From the NCBI GenBank assembly GCA_001972305.1, contig BDDD01001800.1:265922-329921 (forward strand): DNA of 64,000 bases, written 5' to 3'. Below the pieces are notes generated by a model. It searched no databases, was not told the origin of the DNA, and saw only the letters and a list, made by a program, of their open reading frames with translations. This DNA is from Cephalotus follicularis. Its lineage: Eukaryota; Streptophyta; Magnoliopsida; Oxalidales; Cephalotaceae. Position numbers and translations under genes: made by a program. Of this stretch, positions 10,523 to 23,212 are shown piece by piece (the stretch's first letter is position 1; each line of letters starts with the position of its first letter).

Positions 10523-13500
10523 GATATAGAGCTTGAGCCCCTGCCTTTTGTAATGGAAGTTAGCATACAAGTAGGAGAACCTGTTTACTCTGAATGGGTG
10601 TGTAATTCTTGTGCTATCGAGATCGCCGATCGTATTTTATTGGCGGATTTTATCATGTTGCTGATGGGTGAGCTTGATGTAATCCTTGGAATGGATTGGT
10701 TATCAGCACATCATGCTTATGTGGATTGTTATAGGAATGTTGTAACCTTCAATATGCTAGGCCAGTCTCAGTTCCATTTTATTGGAACCTTAGAACACCA
10801 GTTAGTCCAAATGATTTCTGCTATTCAGGTTGTCAGGCTTCTGAGACAGGGTTGTAGCAGTTACCTGGCACATGTGATAGATGGCAGGAATGGACACTGA
10901 GGTGGGAGGATGTCTCGGTTGTCTGTGGGTATCCAAATGTGTTTCTGAAGGAGTTAACATCCTTACCTCCTGAGAGAGATATGGAGTTTACTATAGATCT
11001 CCTACCAAGGACAGCATTGATATCGAGAGCTCCTTATGTCATCGCCCCTCCTGAATTAAAATAATTGAAGTTACAATTACAGGAGTTACTCAATAAAGGT
11101 TTCGTCAGACCGAGTGTTTCCCTGTGGGGAGCAACTGTCTTATTTGTTAAAAACAAGGATGGATCGTTATGAATGTACATTGATTATCGGCAGCTCAATA
11201 AGGTTACTGTCAAGAACAAGTACCTGCTGCTATACATTGATGAATTGTTCAATCAGTTGAGAGGATTGTCAGTATTCTCCAAATCGGATTTAAGATCAGG
11301 GTATCATCAACTTAGAGTTAGAGCGGAAGACATTCTGAAGTGAGCTTTTAAGTCACGGTATGGACATTATGAGTTCGTGGTGATGTCGTTTGGGGTAACT
11401 AATGCCCTTTCCGCATTCATAAGTTTGATGAACCGGGTATTTACTCCATATCTTGACTAGTTCATTGTGGCCTTTATTGATGTTATCCCCGACGTACTCC
11501 AAATCTATGGAGGAACATAGAGGGCATTTGCACTTGGCATTATAGGTTTTGAGAGAGCACCGATTGTATGCCAAGTTTAACAAATGTGAATTTTGGTTGT
11601 CAGATGTGGCTATTCTAGGTCACGTTATTTTCAGTGCTGGTATGTCGGTAGATCCAACAAAGATAAAAGCAATAAAGGACTGCAAAAGACCGACAAAAGT
11701 GATAGAAGTCCGGAGTTTCTTTGGCTTGGTGGGGTATTACTGCCATTTTGTTGAGGGATTTTCACGGATTGCCACACCTCTAACCCGATTGATGGAGAAA
11801 CAGACAGTGTTTGCATGGGATGATGATTGTGAACGGGGTTTCCAAGAGTTGAAGCACCGTTTGATTTCTGCGCCGATTTTGGCCTTGTTAGAAGGCAGTG
11901 AAGGCTTTATTGTATATAGTGATGCATCAGGAAATGGTTTCGGATGTGTTTTGATGCCAAACGGAAAGGTGATCGCTTATTCCTCAATGAAGTTGAAGCC
12001 TCATGAGGAGAATAAACCAACTCATGATCTTGAGTTGGCGGAGATAGTGTTTGCATTACGCAAATGGAGGCACTACTTGTATGGCACAAAGTTTGATGTG
12101 TATACTGATCACAAAAGTTTGAAACATTTATTCTCCCAGAAAGACCTAAATATGCGACAACGAATATGGATGGAATTGCTTAATGATTACAACTGTGAGA
12201 TACAGTACCATCCATGCAAAGCTAATGTGGTTGCAAATGCTATGAGTCATCGATTAGGTTGCTTAACCATATCTCAAATTTAGGCACGTCCATGGTTGTT
12301 GGATAGGATTAGAGAAGCCCAAGGTATGGATGGAAGCTTGCTTAAGATGGCATTGGATGGGCAAGGAGGTTTGAAACCTGAATTCTCCATTCAGGGTGAT
12401 GGATTGATCAGATATCAGGGCAGAGTTTGTGTTCCCAGCAATAAATAATTGAAGGATGAACTTTTGTCACATGCCCATTGCTCCAGTTTCTCAGTGCATC
12501 CGGGGAGTACTAAGATTTACCGAGACTTAAGGCTCAATTATTGGTGGAGTAACATGAAAAGGGAGATAGCAGAATATGTTGCTTCCTGCCTAACATGCAA
12601 GCAAATCAAGGCAGAACATTAGAGATCAGCTGGGTTGCTTCAACCGTTGCCTGTGGTATAATGGAAATGGGAACACATCACCATGGATTTTGTGTCTGGG
12701 TTACCAAGAACAAGGTATAACCGTGATACCATATGGGTCATTGTTGATCGCTTTACTAAATCTGCCTATTTTCTAGCGATCAAGATGACTTATTCTCTTG
12801 AACTGTTAGCTACCTTGTATGTTGGAGAGATTATTAGGCTCACGGTATACCAGTTAGTGTGGTATCTAACAGGGACCCCTGATTCATATCACGGTTTTGG
12901 AAGAAACTGCAAGCAACTTTTGGTACCCAACTGAGTTTCAACACAGTTTTTCATCCCCAGACTGATGGTCAGTCTCAGAGGACTATGCAGACCCTGGAGG
13001 ACATGCTTCAGGCATGTGTGATGGATTGGGGTGGCAGTTGGGATGAATACATGCCGCTAGTAGAGTTCTCATACAACAGTTACCATTCTAGCATCAGAAT
13101 GACACCATTCGAGGCTCTCCATGGACGGAAATGTAGAACCCCGATTTGTTGGTTTGAAGTTGGTGAACATAGTCTATTGGGACCAAAGTTGGTGCAGGAG
13201 ACAACAGAGAAGGCCAAAATCATTAGAGAAATGCTTCTGATAGCCCAAAGTAGACAAAAGAGTTACACTGATCATCGCAGGCGAGAGTTAGAGTTCACCA
13301 TGGGAGATCATGTATTCCTCAAGGTCTCACCGACCAAAGGAATCATGAGGTTCTGCAAGAAAGGGAAATTAGCCCCTCAATTCATAGGACCCTTTGAGAT
13401 CCCTAAGAGAGTAGGTGCAGTCGCCTACAGACTTGCCTTACCGCCCAGTTTATCGGATGTGCATAATGTCTTTCATGTCTTAATGCTAAGGAAGTACCAT

Positions 13501-13715
13501 CCAGATCCTTCTCACGTGCAATCGTATGAGCTGCTAGAGTTAAGGACGGACATGAGCTATGAAGAAACACCTATTCAGATCCTTGACCGCATAATTAAAT
13601 AGTTAATAAGCAAGGCTATTCCATTGGTGAAAGTCCTATGGTAGTATTATGGACTTGAAGAAGCCACATAGGAGCGTGAGGAAGAAATGAAAGCATTGTA
13701 CCCTCACTTGTTCTA
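10523..13715 (+). pseudogene. Protease end, reverse transcriptase, RNase H and integrase of element B
   Basis: Remainder of the gypsy polyprotein. Order: end of protease (ILGMDWLSAHHAYVDC, about 10681-10730); RT with [13 protein letters not shown] (about 11096) and a decayed active site FIDVIP (about 11472) where FIDDIL is normal; RNase H in the open frame 11549-12283 (YSDASGNGFGCVLM, TDHKSLKHLFSQ, with VANAMSHR where VADALSR is normal); integrase with a Cys pair (SCLTCK, about 12587), TMDFVSGLP (about 12684), and FEALHGRKCRTP within the open frame 12985-13602. Catalytic positions and frames are broken by many stops and several indels. It ends near 13715 with REEEMKALYPHLF, the usual tail of this clade. 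No function is expected. Confidence 0.9.
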
Positions 13716-13744
13716 ACCTTGGAGAATCTCGGGATGAGATTTCT

Positions 13745-13758
13745 TTAAGGAGGGAGGA
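13745..13758 (+). promoter_or_regulatory. Polypurine tract of element B
   Basis: TTAAGGAGGGAGGA ends one base before the TGTAAGCC start of the 3' LTR. Confidence 0.85.
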
Positions 13759-14693
13759 TGTAAGCCTCCGATTTTGTATAAATTATTTTTGTATTAAAAG
13801 ATATTATATAATATTGGATAATGGCAATTTGGGCTGGAGAATTTCTTTCTCTTTATCGGGAAAAATTTGGACCGTGGAGGAAATATGGATGTTAGGCCAG
13901 CCATTGTGAGTAAGGCGGTGTGAGGCGTATTTCTAGAGTCTTTCGCCAATAAAAGAGATATTTATGGTAATGTGGGACTTCAAGTGGCACAATTCTGGAA
14001 GAGACAAAGGAAACACCTTTGTTTAGAGAGTTCGATACCGTCTCTGCTCTCATTTTATCTTCTCATCTCCAGATCTAGAGGGAGACAGCGAGATAGCAAA
14101 TTTGAGAGAGAAAGCTCGAGGTGGAGCAAAGAAAGGATCGAATTGAGAGTCCAGCAGTAGATTATTCCAAATCTACAAACGATTCTAGCAGCAAGTTCTT
14201 CCGGAGTCATAGCTGGACACCTATTGAGGTAGGTTCTACTTAAATGCCTTGAGCTATATATATATAACTGATCTGAATGATATATGCTATTGTGAACAAA
14301 TAGATGGTATTGTTATGAATTATTGTATTGTGCTACTGTTAATTGCTAGATCAGGACTAGATAAATGGATTAAGGCTAATTGCTAAGCTGTCCTGAACTA
14401 GAACCGACACCTAGAGCTTATGATTCCCTTGGATCGAGTGATTGATTGCTTGAATTGGACTGTATTGTTGATGAGCTATTTAACAGCTATAGATGATCGT
14501 TCTAATAAGTCCTTAGACCGGTCACGCATCCAATTAGAGCATTGGCGCTTTACTAGAGGTGTACCTTAGTACTAGAGGTAGCCCTCGTACCCGAAGGCAA
14601 GACCTCAGTACTAGAGGGTAGACCTTGTACATGAGGGCAATTATATTTCTATATCTTGTACTAGATACTAGACCTCGGAGGAAAAGGTTAGAG

Positions 14694-14845
14694 TGCCACA
14701 AGACTGCAAAGCAGACTTGTCCATGAGGCTGTAGAGAAGACCTGCGCCACAAGACTACAGAGTAAACTTGTCCATGAGGCTACAGAGAATACCTGTGCCA
14801 CCAGACTGTAGAGCAGACCTGTTCACAAGGCTGTAGAGCAGACAT
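14694..14845. repeat. Tandem repeat, ~51-bp unit, 3 copies, in LTR B
   Basis: Three units of the form GCCACAAGACTGCAAAGCAG followed by a(c)ttgtccatgaggctgtagag. No coding meaning seen. Confidence 0.8.
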
Positions 14846-14968
14846 ACGCCTAGGTCGCATAGAAGAGCAGACCTATGCTGATAGCATTAAATAGCAAAGT
14901 AGAGCAGACCTACGTTAATGGCTTCGATACTAATCTTTTAAGAGGATTGTATAGTTAGGAACCCTAAA

Positions 14969-15160
14969 GGTCACCACTACTGAGATGACCGTATAGGTCA
15001 CCACCGATTGAGATGACCGTATAGGTCACCACAGATTGAGATAACTGAAAAGGTCACCACCAATGAAAATGACTGAAAAGGTCACCACTGATTGAGATGA
15101 CCGTAAAGGTCACCTAATGAGATGATAGCAAAGGTCACCAACCGAGATCACCGTGAGGGC
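14969..15160. repeat. Tandem repeat, ~28-bp unit, about 7 copies, in LTR B
   Basis: Units begin GGTCACCAC and contain GATTGAGATGACCGTA; the last two are shortened. The unit contains the partial inverted pair GGTCA / TGACC. Confidence 0.8.
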
Positions 15161-15924
15161 TATTGATTGTGTATGGATGTGTATATATATATATGGTTAT
15201 TGATTGTGATTGTAGCTACCAGGTTGCAATCCAAGGAGGCTAGCGTTAAGGGAGGTATGATCGGGAGAATATTCACCTTCTCTGCTCTACTTATAAAGGT
15301 CACCTTAGTCTGCCAATAGGGTATTGATCTCTGCTTAGGACACCAATAGTGCCTAGTCTTTTCTACCTCAGCAGAGGAGGCTGAGGACTCATATATGCTC
15401 CTAAATGATTGGGGTGCATTATGGATTGTGATTGATGATGGAATCGTATTGTTATGGCTATGAACTATTGTAAATGATGATTATATGAATTGTTGCATTG
15501 TGCATCTCGCCTGTCATGCATTGTCATGTTCTGCATATAGTAGTACCTACACAACCAAGGGTTGTTGACCCCATTCTTGGAAATGGGTCAGGTCCAGGTG
15601 ATGCAGCGTAATGACCAGATGGGCGAGATTACAGAGCAGAGCTTCGCCAGTGTAGCAGTTTCGTACGGCCTACCTTGTATAATTAAAAGAAATATTGTAA
15701 AATTAGTTATATGTGACCTGACGGTTTGTGGCAATGCCTTGAGACATGAGATACTGGTGTGTGTATATATATACATTTGGGTTTATCCACGCAAGTTATA
15801 AAATGGTTAATTCTGCATGCATAATTCTGATTTAAAGTTTTAAATTTATTGCATATTTTGGATTGTATGGAAGGCATGCCACGTGTTGGACCGTGGGGTT
15901 CTCCTCATGGTTCGAGGCGTGACA

Positions 15925-17287
15925 GGATCACTATGGTTGGGTATCGATTACTGGCAGCTTAATAGGGTCATGGTGAAGAACCGATATGCTCTATCGCACG
16001 TCGATGACTTGTTTGACCATCTGAATGGTGCTACAGTGTTTTCCAAGCTCGATTTGAGATTGGCTTATCACCTGCTGAGTGTCAGATAGAGTGATATTGA
16101 GAAAACTGCTTTTAGGTCCAGATACGATCATTATGAGTTTTTAGTTATGGCTTTCGGCAAGACTAATGCACCTGTCGCTTTCATGGACTTGATGAACAGA
16201 GTGTTCAGCCCTTCCTTAGATCAGTTCATAGTAGTTTTTATTGATGATATCCTGGTCTATTATAAAACCGAGGAGTAGCATGCCTAAGACCTTTATATAG
16301 CATTACAGACCTTGAAGGATTGTCGTCTGTACACCAAGTTCAACAAGTGTGAATTTTGGCTTACTAATGTTGCTTTTCTTGGGCATATCATATCTAGTAG
16401 TGGATGCAGCGAATATTGAAGCAACGAAAGATTGGAAATGACCAGAGAATGTTTCTGGAGGCTGGTTACTACCGCAGATTCGACGAAGGTTTCTCACAGA
16501 TTTCCACATCGTTGACTCGACGTACTCAGAAATAGACAACTTTTGTATGGGATACTCCTTTTGAATGGAGTTTTCAAGAACTAAAGGAGCAAGTGATCTC
16601 TGCTCCTATCTTAGCTTCACCTGAGGGGAATAAAGATTTTGTTGTTTATACAGCTGCTTCGAGAAAAAGACTTGGATGCGTCCTTATGTAGTATGGGAAA
16701 GTGCTTGCTTATGTGTCTGGATCGATCAAACCTCACAAAGAGAACTATTCGGTACATGATCTTCAATTGGCGGCCGTTGTCTTTGCTCTCAAGAAATGGC
16801 ATCAATACATTTATGGCACCAAGTTTGTAGTTTTACGAACCATAAGAGCCTTAAGCACCTATTCTCCCAAAAAGAGTTGAACATGAGACATAGTTTGAGC
16901 TACTTAATGGCTACAACTGTGATATTGAGTATCACCCAGGGAAGGCGAATGTAGTCGTAGGATGGCTTGTATGACACTTCCTTATATTCATAAACTGCCG
17001 TTATTACTTGACAAGATTTATGATGCTCAGTTTTCTGATGCAGACTTGTAGAAAGTAGCCACAACCATCGATGGATACTTGAAACTGGATTTCACGTGGA
17101 CTACCCACGATTTGTTAAGGTACCAGGGCAGAGTTTGTGTTCCAGCCGACAACGAGTTGAAGGAAGAGCCTTTATCTCAACTCCACATATCATTTCTTCA
17201 TTCATCCTGGGAATATGAAGATGTATCATAACCTTAAGCATGGCTATTGGTGGAAAGGTATAATAGCGAGAGATTACAGAGTTCATT
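15925..17287 (+). pseudogene. Reverse transcriptase, RNase H and start of integrase of element C
   Basis: Older Ty3/gypsy pol. It starts mid-RT with GIDYWQLNRVMVKNRY, contains the RT active site FIDDILVYY (about 16236-16262), continues to an RNase H region (TDHK equivalent near 16830, [10 protein letters not shown] near 16927) and the early integrase (GRVCVPADNELK, about 17130). It is full of stops and indels. It is cut at 17287 by solo LTR K and resumes at 28269. The N-terminal gag-protease part lies left of the window. Confidence 0.85.
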
Positions 17288-19814
17288 TGTAATACCCTAT
17301 TTTTTTTGTATAAAATTGTTGGACCTTATTTGATCTGTTTTGTGAGGGCTGTCGATTTTTTTGGTATGTGGACTGCCCATTTTCGGTTTGTTCTGCTCTT
17401 GGCTAGGCTAAGTGGGTTTTAGCCTTACCCTTAGCCTAGTGGGTTTTAATAACAAGAGTATAAATATTTTGTCTTTTGTTCAAGTGTTAAACCCCAAATT
17501 TCAGCCTTCAAAAAAAATCAAAAACCCTATTTTTATATTATTTTCTCTTTTCTCTCCCATTCTCTCTCCCTCCCCGCCACCCTCTCTCTCGCTCTCTCTC
17601 CCATATTGCTCCTGTCGTTAACGTCAGTGCCGATATGACACCGGCGAAGGTACCGGTCGAACCCCCGCGACCTCCTGAGCACACCGGATGCCATCCCCGT
17701 GACGGCCAACAGCCCATCTTGCGTGCGTGACGTCTTCTCTCTCCCACCTCTGTTTTGCGTCGATTCTCCAGCTCCGGTGATCATCACGACAAGGCAATCC
17801 CATATTCAGTATCCTGACGTCTAGACGAAGCAAACCCTACCAGCCCCGACCCTTGGCGGCACCGGCAAAGTAGATCGACGACGAAGTCAGCCGCGGTAAA
17901 ATGCATTCATTCCGGCCAGATGCGGTGGCGCCGTGACAAACGCGCCCTATATTCGTGGTCCCCGACCTCCGACGCTCCAAATCCACCCTTTTTTTACAGT
18001 TGATAGGCGACAGCGCGTGACAGACACATGCCGGCCAGTGGCGGCGCGTGGGTCTACACGTCGCCAGTCTCTAGCGACACGTTTATGATAGCTTTTTCTA
18101 CTCCGTTTTCCGTGTAGGCATGATGCGTTCTAATTCTGCGACGTGATTCTGGCTCTGTGCTCCATTCTGTCTGCTTTCAGTAAACTCTGAACTCTTCTCC
18201 GTTAAATTCTGATTTATGTTGAATTTTGTATTTCTGTATCTGTTTCTACGATTTTATGAGCTGAACTTGTTTTATGATTCGAAATTGAATGACCTTGACG
18301 ACCACTTGAACTTACCTTAGTGAATTCGAAATTATGTTTAGATGAGGCTTCTGCGAATTGGACTTATCAAACCTATCATTATCTTATATGGTCATGATCA
18401 GTGTACAGTGACCCATGAGTCGAGGTCTGATTTTATTTGAAGTCCTTATTAGAACGATTTTATTTCTGTTAGATATTTGCAACAATCGGGGAGCGCTCTA
18501 GAGAATTATCGATATATATTCTTGAGGTTATTTTGGTGATTGCATGAGGTACATATACTTTGCTCTTTGATACACTTTTGTGATTTTATTAAAATAAATC
18601 AGTTTTATGCTTTTGTGAATAAAGTACGGATGTTTCGTTACTTGATACTCTCCTATTGATTTTATTAGAGTAAAAAGTTAGTTTTACTTTTATGAATAAA
18701 CTACGGATATCTTCGTTCTTGATACTCTCTTCGATTTTATTGAGATAAATTCAGTTTTTTTTTTAGTACAGATATTATTGTTCTTGGCTATCTTAATATG
18801 ATTTTATTGAAACGATTCAGTTTTACTTATGATTAATGTACGGATATATCTCATTATCCTCTGATTCAATTGCAGTGGATTTTTTGTTCTCGGATATTCG
18901 GTTTTATTTGAATAAAATCTGTTTTGTTTCTTTATGAATAAAGTTAAATATTACTGATTTTATAATTGAGCATGACTTTCACTATCGAAAGTATGTTAAA
19001 CGGGTATGACTTTTACCCTCGAAGTATTCCGATTTTGATTAAACAAACATAACTTTCACTTTCAGAAGTATGTTAATTTTCGGATACGGATATGATTATG
19101 ATTTCGGATATGTTCGGATATATGTTTTGAAATGATATTTGATAAAGTCATTATTTTCGAAATACTGAGAATATTTGTTTCCTACCTATGGAGGTACCAT
19201 AGGTGTAATACCCCGTTTGTTCATGTGCATATTTTCGAACTTTTAATTTGTTTTGTTATGTTATGTTGGTCTATTTTGTTTTCGGCTTTTATGCCTTGGG
19301 CTAAATGATGCCATCTTTGGGCTTTTGATAATTGTTGGAATATGACTATGGGAAAAGTAAAATTAATTGTTTTATATTTTAAATCAGTTTTTATATTAGT
19401 AATATGGTAAAATTGTTGTAATTGGGAAATAAAATCCTTTTGTTATTTTAAAAACTTATTCTTACTTCTATTTTGGTTTTCCCTCTCCCGTAAGTCTCTC
19501 CCCTCTCTCTCACAAAACCGATTTTCTTCCTTCTTTCTCTCTCTCAATCCTGAAATTTTCTGCCTTCTTCCTATCCTATCAGATTTTGGATTCTTTCTTA
19601 CCTTATCCAAGCCGATATTGCCTCTTATTTTTCCTATTATGTATGCTATTGCTTATTGTTTATGCCTCCACTATTTTCTTGAGCCTGGTAGCCGAATCTG
19701 CAAAGCTTGGAATCTGTTTTGCTCTTCTTTGTTTCACGAAATCAGGTTTGTTTTCCTTTGTGGATCATGGTTTAAGTTATGGATGGCTATCCTGTTTTGT
19801 TATGATTTTGTTTG

Positions 19815-20979
19815 TGAATAAACTACAAGGGGGGGGGGATTGTAGTTTCTAGAATATAATTAAACTTTTTGCAATTTAAAACAATGGACAACAAAATCAA
19901 GCAATAGCAATTTAACCAACAATACAAAGAGAGAGAGTTAGAGAGATTGCAAACACTAGTTTAGAGTGGTTCGGCGTAACTCTTGCCTACGCCCACTTTT
20001 CCCAAGGATCTCCTTGAGTTTCCACTAGTTCTCCGAATACAATTCCGGGTGCTATTCGGTACACCTTTGTGATTGACCTCAATCACTTACAATTCTCTTG
20101 GGTTCACTTTCCTATTACAATCAAAATAGATGATGTAGTGTTTTGATCTAAACCTCTCACAAGGTTGGATATTACAAGATAAGTTTTCTCAATGTATTTG
20201 AATACAAAGATAAGCTAAGATATGAAAATGAAAGCTCTTCGTTTGATGTTTAGAGTGTTAGAATGTTGCTTGAGATATCTAGAATGAATATTCAATTTGA
20301 ATGCTTGATCAACCTTGCAAGAGCTCCACTTTGCCTTATATAGTTGTGCTTCCAACGGATCTATTTTTAAAGGTCTGTTACAAATCCAGTCGGCTGGATC
20401 TATATGACAGTCAGCTAGATTTGATGGCGCGTATTTTGAATATAGCCGTTGGTGTTGGACAGTCGGCTGCTTCCTCTGGGCAGTCAGCTGGTGTACCTGA
20501 CAGTCGACTGGTGCTCTGTTCCAGTCGGCTATTGGTGCTAGAAATGGAGATTTCCAACTCCACTACCTGATATTGCACAATTGTGGACAGTCGGCTGGAT
20601 TACCTGGCAGTCGACTGGATTCACTGGCAGTCGACTGGCTCTCCTGCTTCAGTCGGCTGTCTTGGCATGGCAGTCAGCTGCTCCCCTGTGGCAGTCGGCT
20701 GACCTGTTGTGATCTGCATTTCCTAGAGTTGTTTGAAGAACCAGTTGGCTACTCAACGCCTGGTAGTCGACTACTCATCCTGGGCAGTCGGCTGGATTGC
20801 TTGGCAGTCGGCTGTCTTGGCCTGTACCTACAGAAATGACCTTGGTGCACATTTTGGACTTAAGATCAAGTGAGTATATGAAGTTGTAACTCAGAGAATT
20901 ATGCATACAAGAGTTATATGTTTGCTAATCATCAAAATAACATATGTTAATACAATTAACGGGGTGGCAAAAGCCAACA
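19815..20979 (-). mobile_element. 3' LTR of SIRE-1
   Basis: 1165 bp. On the minus strand it starts TGTTGGCTTTTGCC directly after a polypurine tract. The left boundary is set by the duplication GTTTG. Positions 20277-20979 are almost identical to the partial LTR at 23976-24675, so insertion was fairly recent. It holds a 16-unit CAGTCGACTG array. Confidence 0.85.
20387..20814. repeat. Class I palindrome array (CAGTCGACTG) in SIRE-1 3' LTR
   Basis: About 16 copies of CAGTCGACTG or one-base variants (mostly CAGTCGGCTG, some CAGTCAGCTG), 10 bp each, mostly separated by 10-25 bp of unrelated spacer. Variants sit in one orientation only. Two chance ORFs run through it because the motif has no stop in these frames. 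Confidence 0.95.
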
Positions 20980-20994
20980 ATCTCCCCCTTTTTG
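20980..20994 (-). promoter_or_regulatory. Polypurine tract of SIRE-1
   Basis: On the minus strand AAAAAGGGGGAGAT touches the LTR start. Further copies of AAAAAGGGGGAG or AGGGGGAGCT lie at about 21208-21222, 21383-21398, 21426-21436 and 21456-21466. The 600 bp from here to 21700 hold these tracts and AT-rich sequence but no gene. Confidence 0.85.
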
Positions 20995-21699
20995 ATGATT
21001 GACAAAACTTGCTCGTTTTGCATAAATTCTTGACAAATTAATCATTTTTAACTTCAAAGTCCAATATTATCAAATGTATCTTAACCATTGCATATGACAT
21101 ATCAAAAACACACTTGCTTAACATAAGATTACAACTCATCTTCAATATCCCAAACATATTCCCCCAAATGAAACATTTATAACATTTATAATGCAATGTA
21201 ACAACTATGCTCCCCCTTTTTGTAAGCATAATGCAACTTCAATAATATTGACAATATGCAATTTCAATAACATATCTCCCCAAATGCAAATGCTACTTTC
21301 AACATATTTATGTCATTTTACAAATGCAAACATTTAAGCAATCCCCCAAATGCAAAATTGTCTCATGCAATGCAAAAAGTATTTCTCCCCCTTTTTGTCA
21401 AACAACAAAAAAGAGTAGTCGAAGCTCCCCCTCAATCAAAGCATGGATTGAAGAGCTCCCCCTCAAAATATGCACTTATATTCAATTTAAATGAAAGTAA
21501 ATATCACTTAAGTACACATTCATTCAACATAAGACATTTAATATCAAAGCACATTATCATTAAACACTTAAAAACATCAAGTACATTAACTAACACAAAT
21601 TGTCTTTTACAAAAACATAAGTCATCAACAATTGAAGACAGATATTAGATAGCCAAAGTTCAAAAATACAAAGAAAACATGAGATGCAGCTAATGTAGC

Positions 21700-22842
21700 T
21701 CAAGAGGAATCGGGAGGAGGGTGTTGAGGGAATGCATTCTGAAACATTTGAAGAAGATTGGCTTGTCCCCGAATGATAGTTGCTTGACCCTCACAAAACT
21801 GGTCCATTTTCCCTTTGAGGTACTCAATGTCGGCTTGAGCTAAGTCCATCCTAGCCTGAAGTGACTCCAGGGTAGGTCTCGTGCTGCTGCTGCTCGTGCC
21901 AACATTTGGTCGCATTTCAAATTGCTGACCATCATCCTCATCGTCATCCTCATCATCTCCAGCTGCTCTAACATTAGCTTGTTCTTGCACTTGCTCTCTT
22001 CTCCCAGCATGTAACTTAACCCACACTCCATCCTCAAAACGAATATTACAAAGTTTAAGTCCAGCCTTATTAATCAATTGCTTATGGGATGGTTTGACAT
22101 ACTGCTCATCATCGGGAATGTCAATGTTTAGTGATGCAAAAATTATCATAAAAATCCTACTAAGAAGCATAGGATAAGGGAGGTGATTTGGTCTAGAAAG
22201 CATGTGATTGATTATTAGGTAGGGAAGGTTTACGGGAGTTCCATTCTTGACACAAGCTACAAATTTTAGGTCTCGCTCCGAAGGGAGAGTGTGCGAGCCT
22301 TCTCAAGGTAGGAAAGTGTTTGTGACAAGCAATAGAATGATCCTAGTGGCTATAGGGAGGTGACTACTAGTCACAGACATAATCGGATTAAAATACGGAA
22401 ACTCTAAACAAATCCCTAAGGCTTCTAGTTTCTCTATATCATTGAAATGTGTAATTCAGGCATTGGGAATTCCTAGGGTTTCGGCTATCAATTCAGGAGT
22501 TATGGATATGTGATTGCCTAGAACAAAGGAATTAGCAACACAAGTAGTGGAAGACTCTAAATTGGCATAAAATAACTTGACTAACCTAGGGTAGATAATG
22601 TGAGATGAGCATAAATAGTCGAACCACCCCATACCTTCTAACCAAGATATAACAACAACTAGATTACTAAATAAAACATCTCTAGACAACCATTTTTCAA
22701 AATGTAATTTTACAAAGCTAAACACGGAATTGTACCGAATTTCTTTCTCTTTGGAGAGAAAGAGGTTGTTGTTGTAGTCCATTTCCTCTTGAGATGCCCT
22801 TGATTGCCTAGAAGCCATGCCCTTTTGTCTTTTTGGTGCCAT
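21700..22842 (-). pseudogene. 3' ORF of SIRE-1 in the envelope-like position (two stops)
   Basis: Minus-strand frame from ATG at 22842 (MAPKRQKGMASRQ) to a stop at 21700. It is homologous along its length to the intact 381-residue ORF of SIRE-2 (61826-62971): shared features are LFLSKEKE, LHFEKWLSRDV, KLFYANLESSTTC, LPSERDLKFVACVKNG, an acidic run DDEDDDEDD and a C-terminal heptad-like region. Two in-frame TGA codons interrupt it, one after LGIPNA (22456) and one near 22300. Function unknown: it resembles, from memory, the 'putative plant transposon protein' domain family. I see no signal peptide or convincing membrane anchor, so 'envelope-like' refers to position, not to evidence of an envelope role. 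Confidence 0.8.
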
Positions 22843-22957
22843 TTGATCGATTTGCAGGTTGAGAGTTGAGAGAATAGGGTTTTGGGCATTTTAAATTTTG
22901 AGAGAAAGTGAGAAGGCAGATGGGAATTCGGGTTTAAAACCCTGATTCCTGCACTTC

Positions 22958-23029
22958 CAGTCGACTGGCCCTTTAATGGCAGTCGACTGGATGTCAGGCA
23001 GTCGACTGGACAATTTGTCCAGTCGGCTG
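22958..23029. repeat. Four-unit CAGTCGACTG block upstream of the SIRE-1 3' ORF
   Basis: Motifs at 22958, 22980, 22999 and 23020; three are CAGTCGACTG and one is CAGTCGGCTG. It lies between RNase H and the 3' ORF, outside the LTR. SIRE-2 has the same four-unit layout at 63085-63156. Confidence 0.95.
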
Positions 23030-23212
23030 TTTTTTGCAGAATTTTGAATTGCAGAAAATGCGAATCCAATTTGATTTACAATCCATAAGTTAACTATTAT
23101 GGACTAATAGCAACCTTGGTATATGAGCTAATTTATGTCATTGAGTTAAAAACTCAATGTATAATGCATGATGATCTTTGAAAAACATTTTTCAATCCAA
23201 ATCACACAACAA

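Larger units (their letters stand above)
13759..15924 (+). mobile_element. 3' LTR of gypsy element B (complete)
   Basis: 2166 bp from TGTAAGCC to GGCGTGACA. It defines the full LTR of the A/B family. Inside are three tandem-repeat blocks (about 14551-14645, 14694-14845, 14969-15160). Its right edge abuts the reverse transcriptase of older element C (GSLWLGIDY...), so the A/B composite was inserted in C; the expected duplication (GGATC at 15925) cannot be checked because the left edge is outside the window. Confidence 0.85.

Noticed and set aside
17533..17833. Overlapping ORFs in a GC-rich stretch resembling a plant gene 5' region
   Set aside because: Inside solo LTR K, between its TG end and conserved blocks; no domain and no continuation.
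17288..19300. LTR starts at 17288 and 19204 first read as the two LTRs of one short element
   Set aside because: The 19204 LTR has its own perfect duplication ATAGG with 27313-27317, and 17288 pairs with 28268, so they are nested, not paired.
19586..19852. 88-codon ORF that looks like a small membrane protein
   Set aside because: T-rich LTR L sequence gives hydrophobic codons; it also runs across the SIRE-1 insertion point at 19815.
20387..20814. CRISPR-like look: short repeats with spacers of about 10-25 bp
   Set aside because: Repeats are 10 bp and variable, spacing is irregular, the DNA is plant and no cas gene is present.
20301..20839. Two adjacent 88-89 codon ORFs with Gln-Ser-Ala-Gly / Ser-Arg-Leu-Asp repeats, with near-copies at 23997-24569
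   Set aside because: They are translations of the CAGTCGACTG array inside an LTR; the same peptide pattern appears in other frames and strands of every array.
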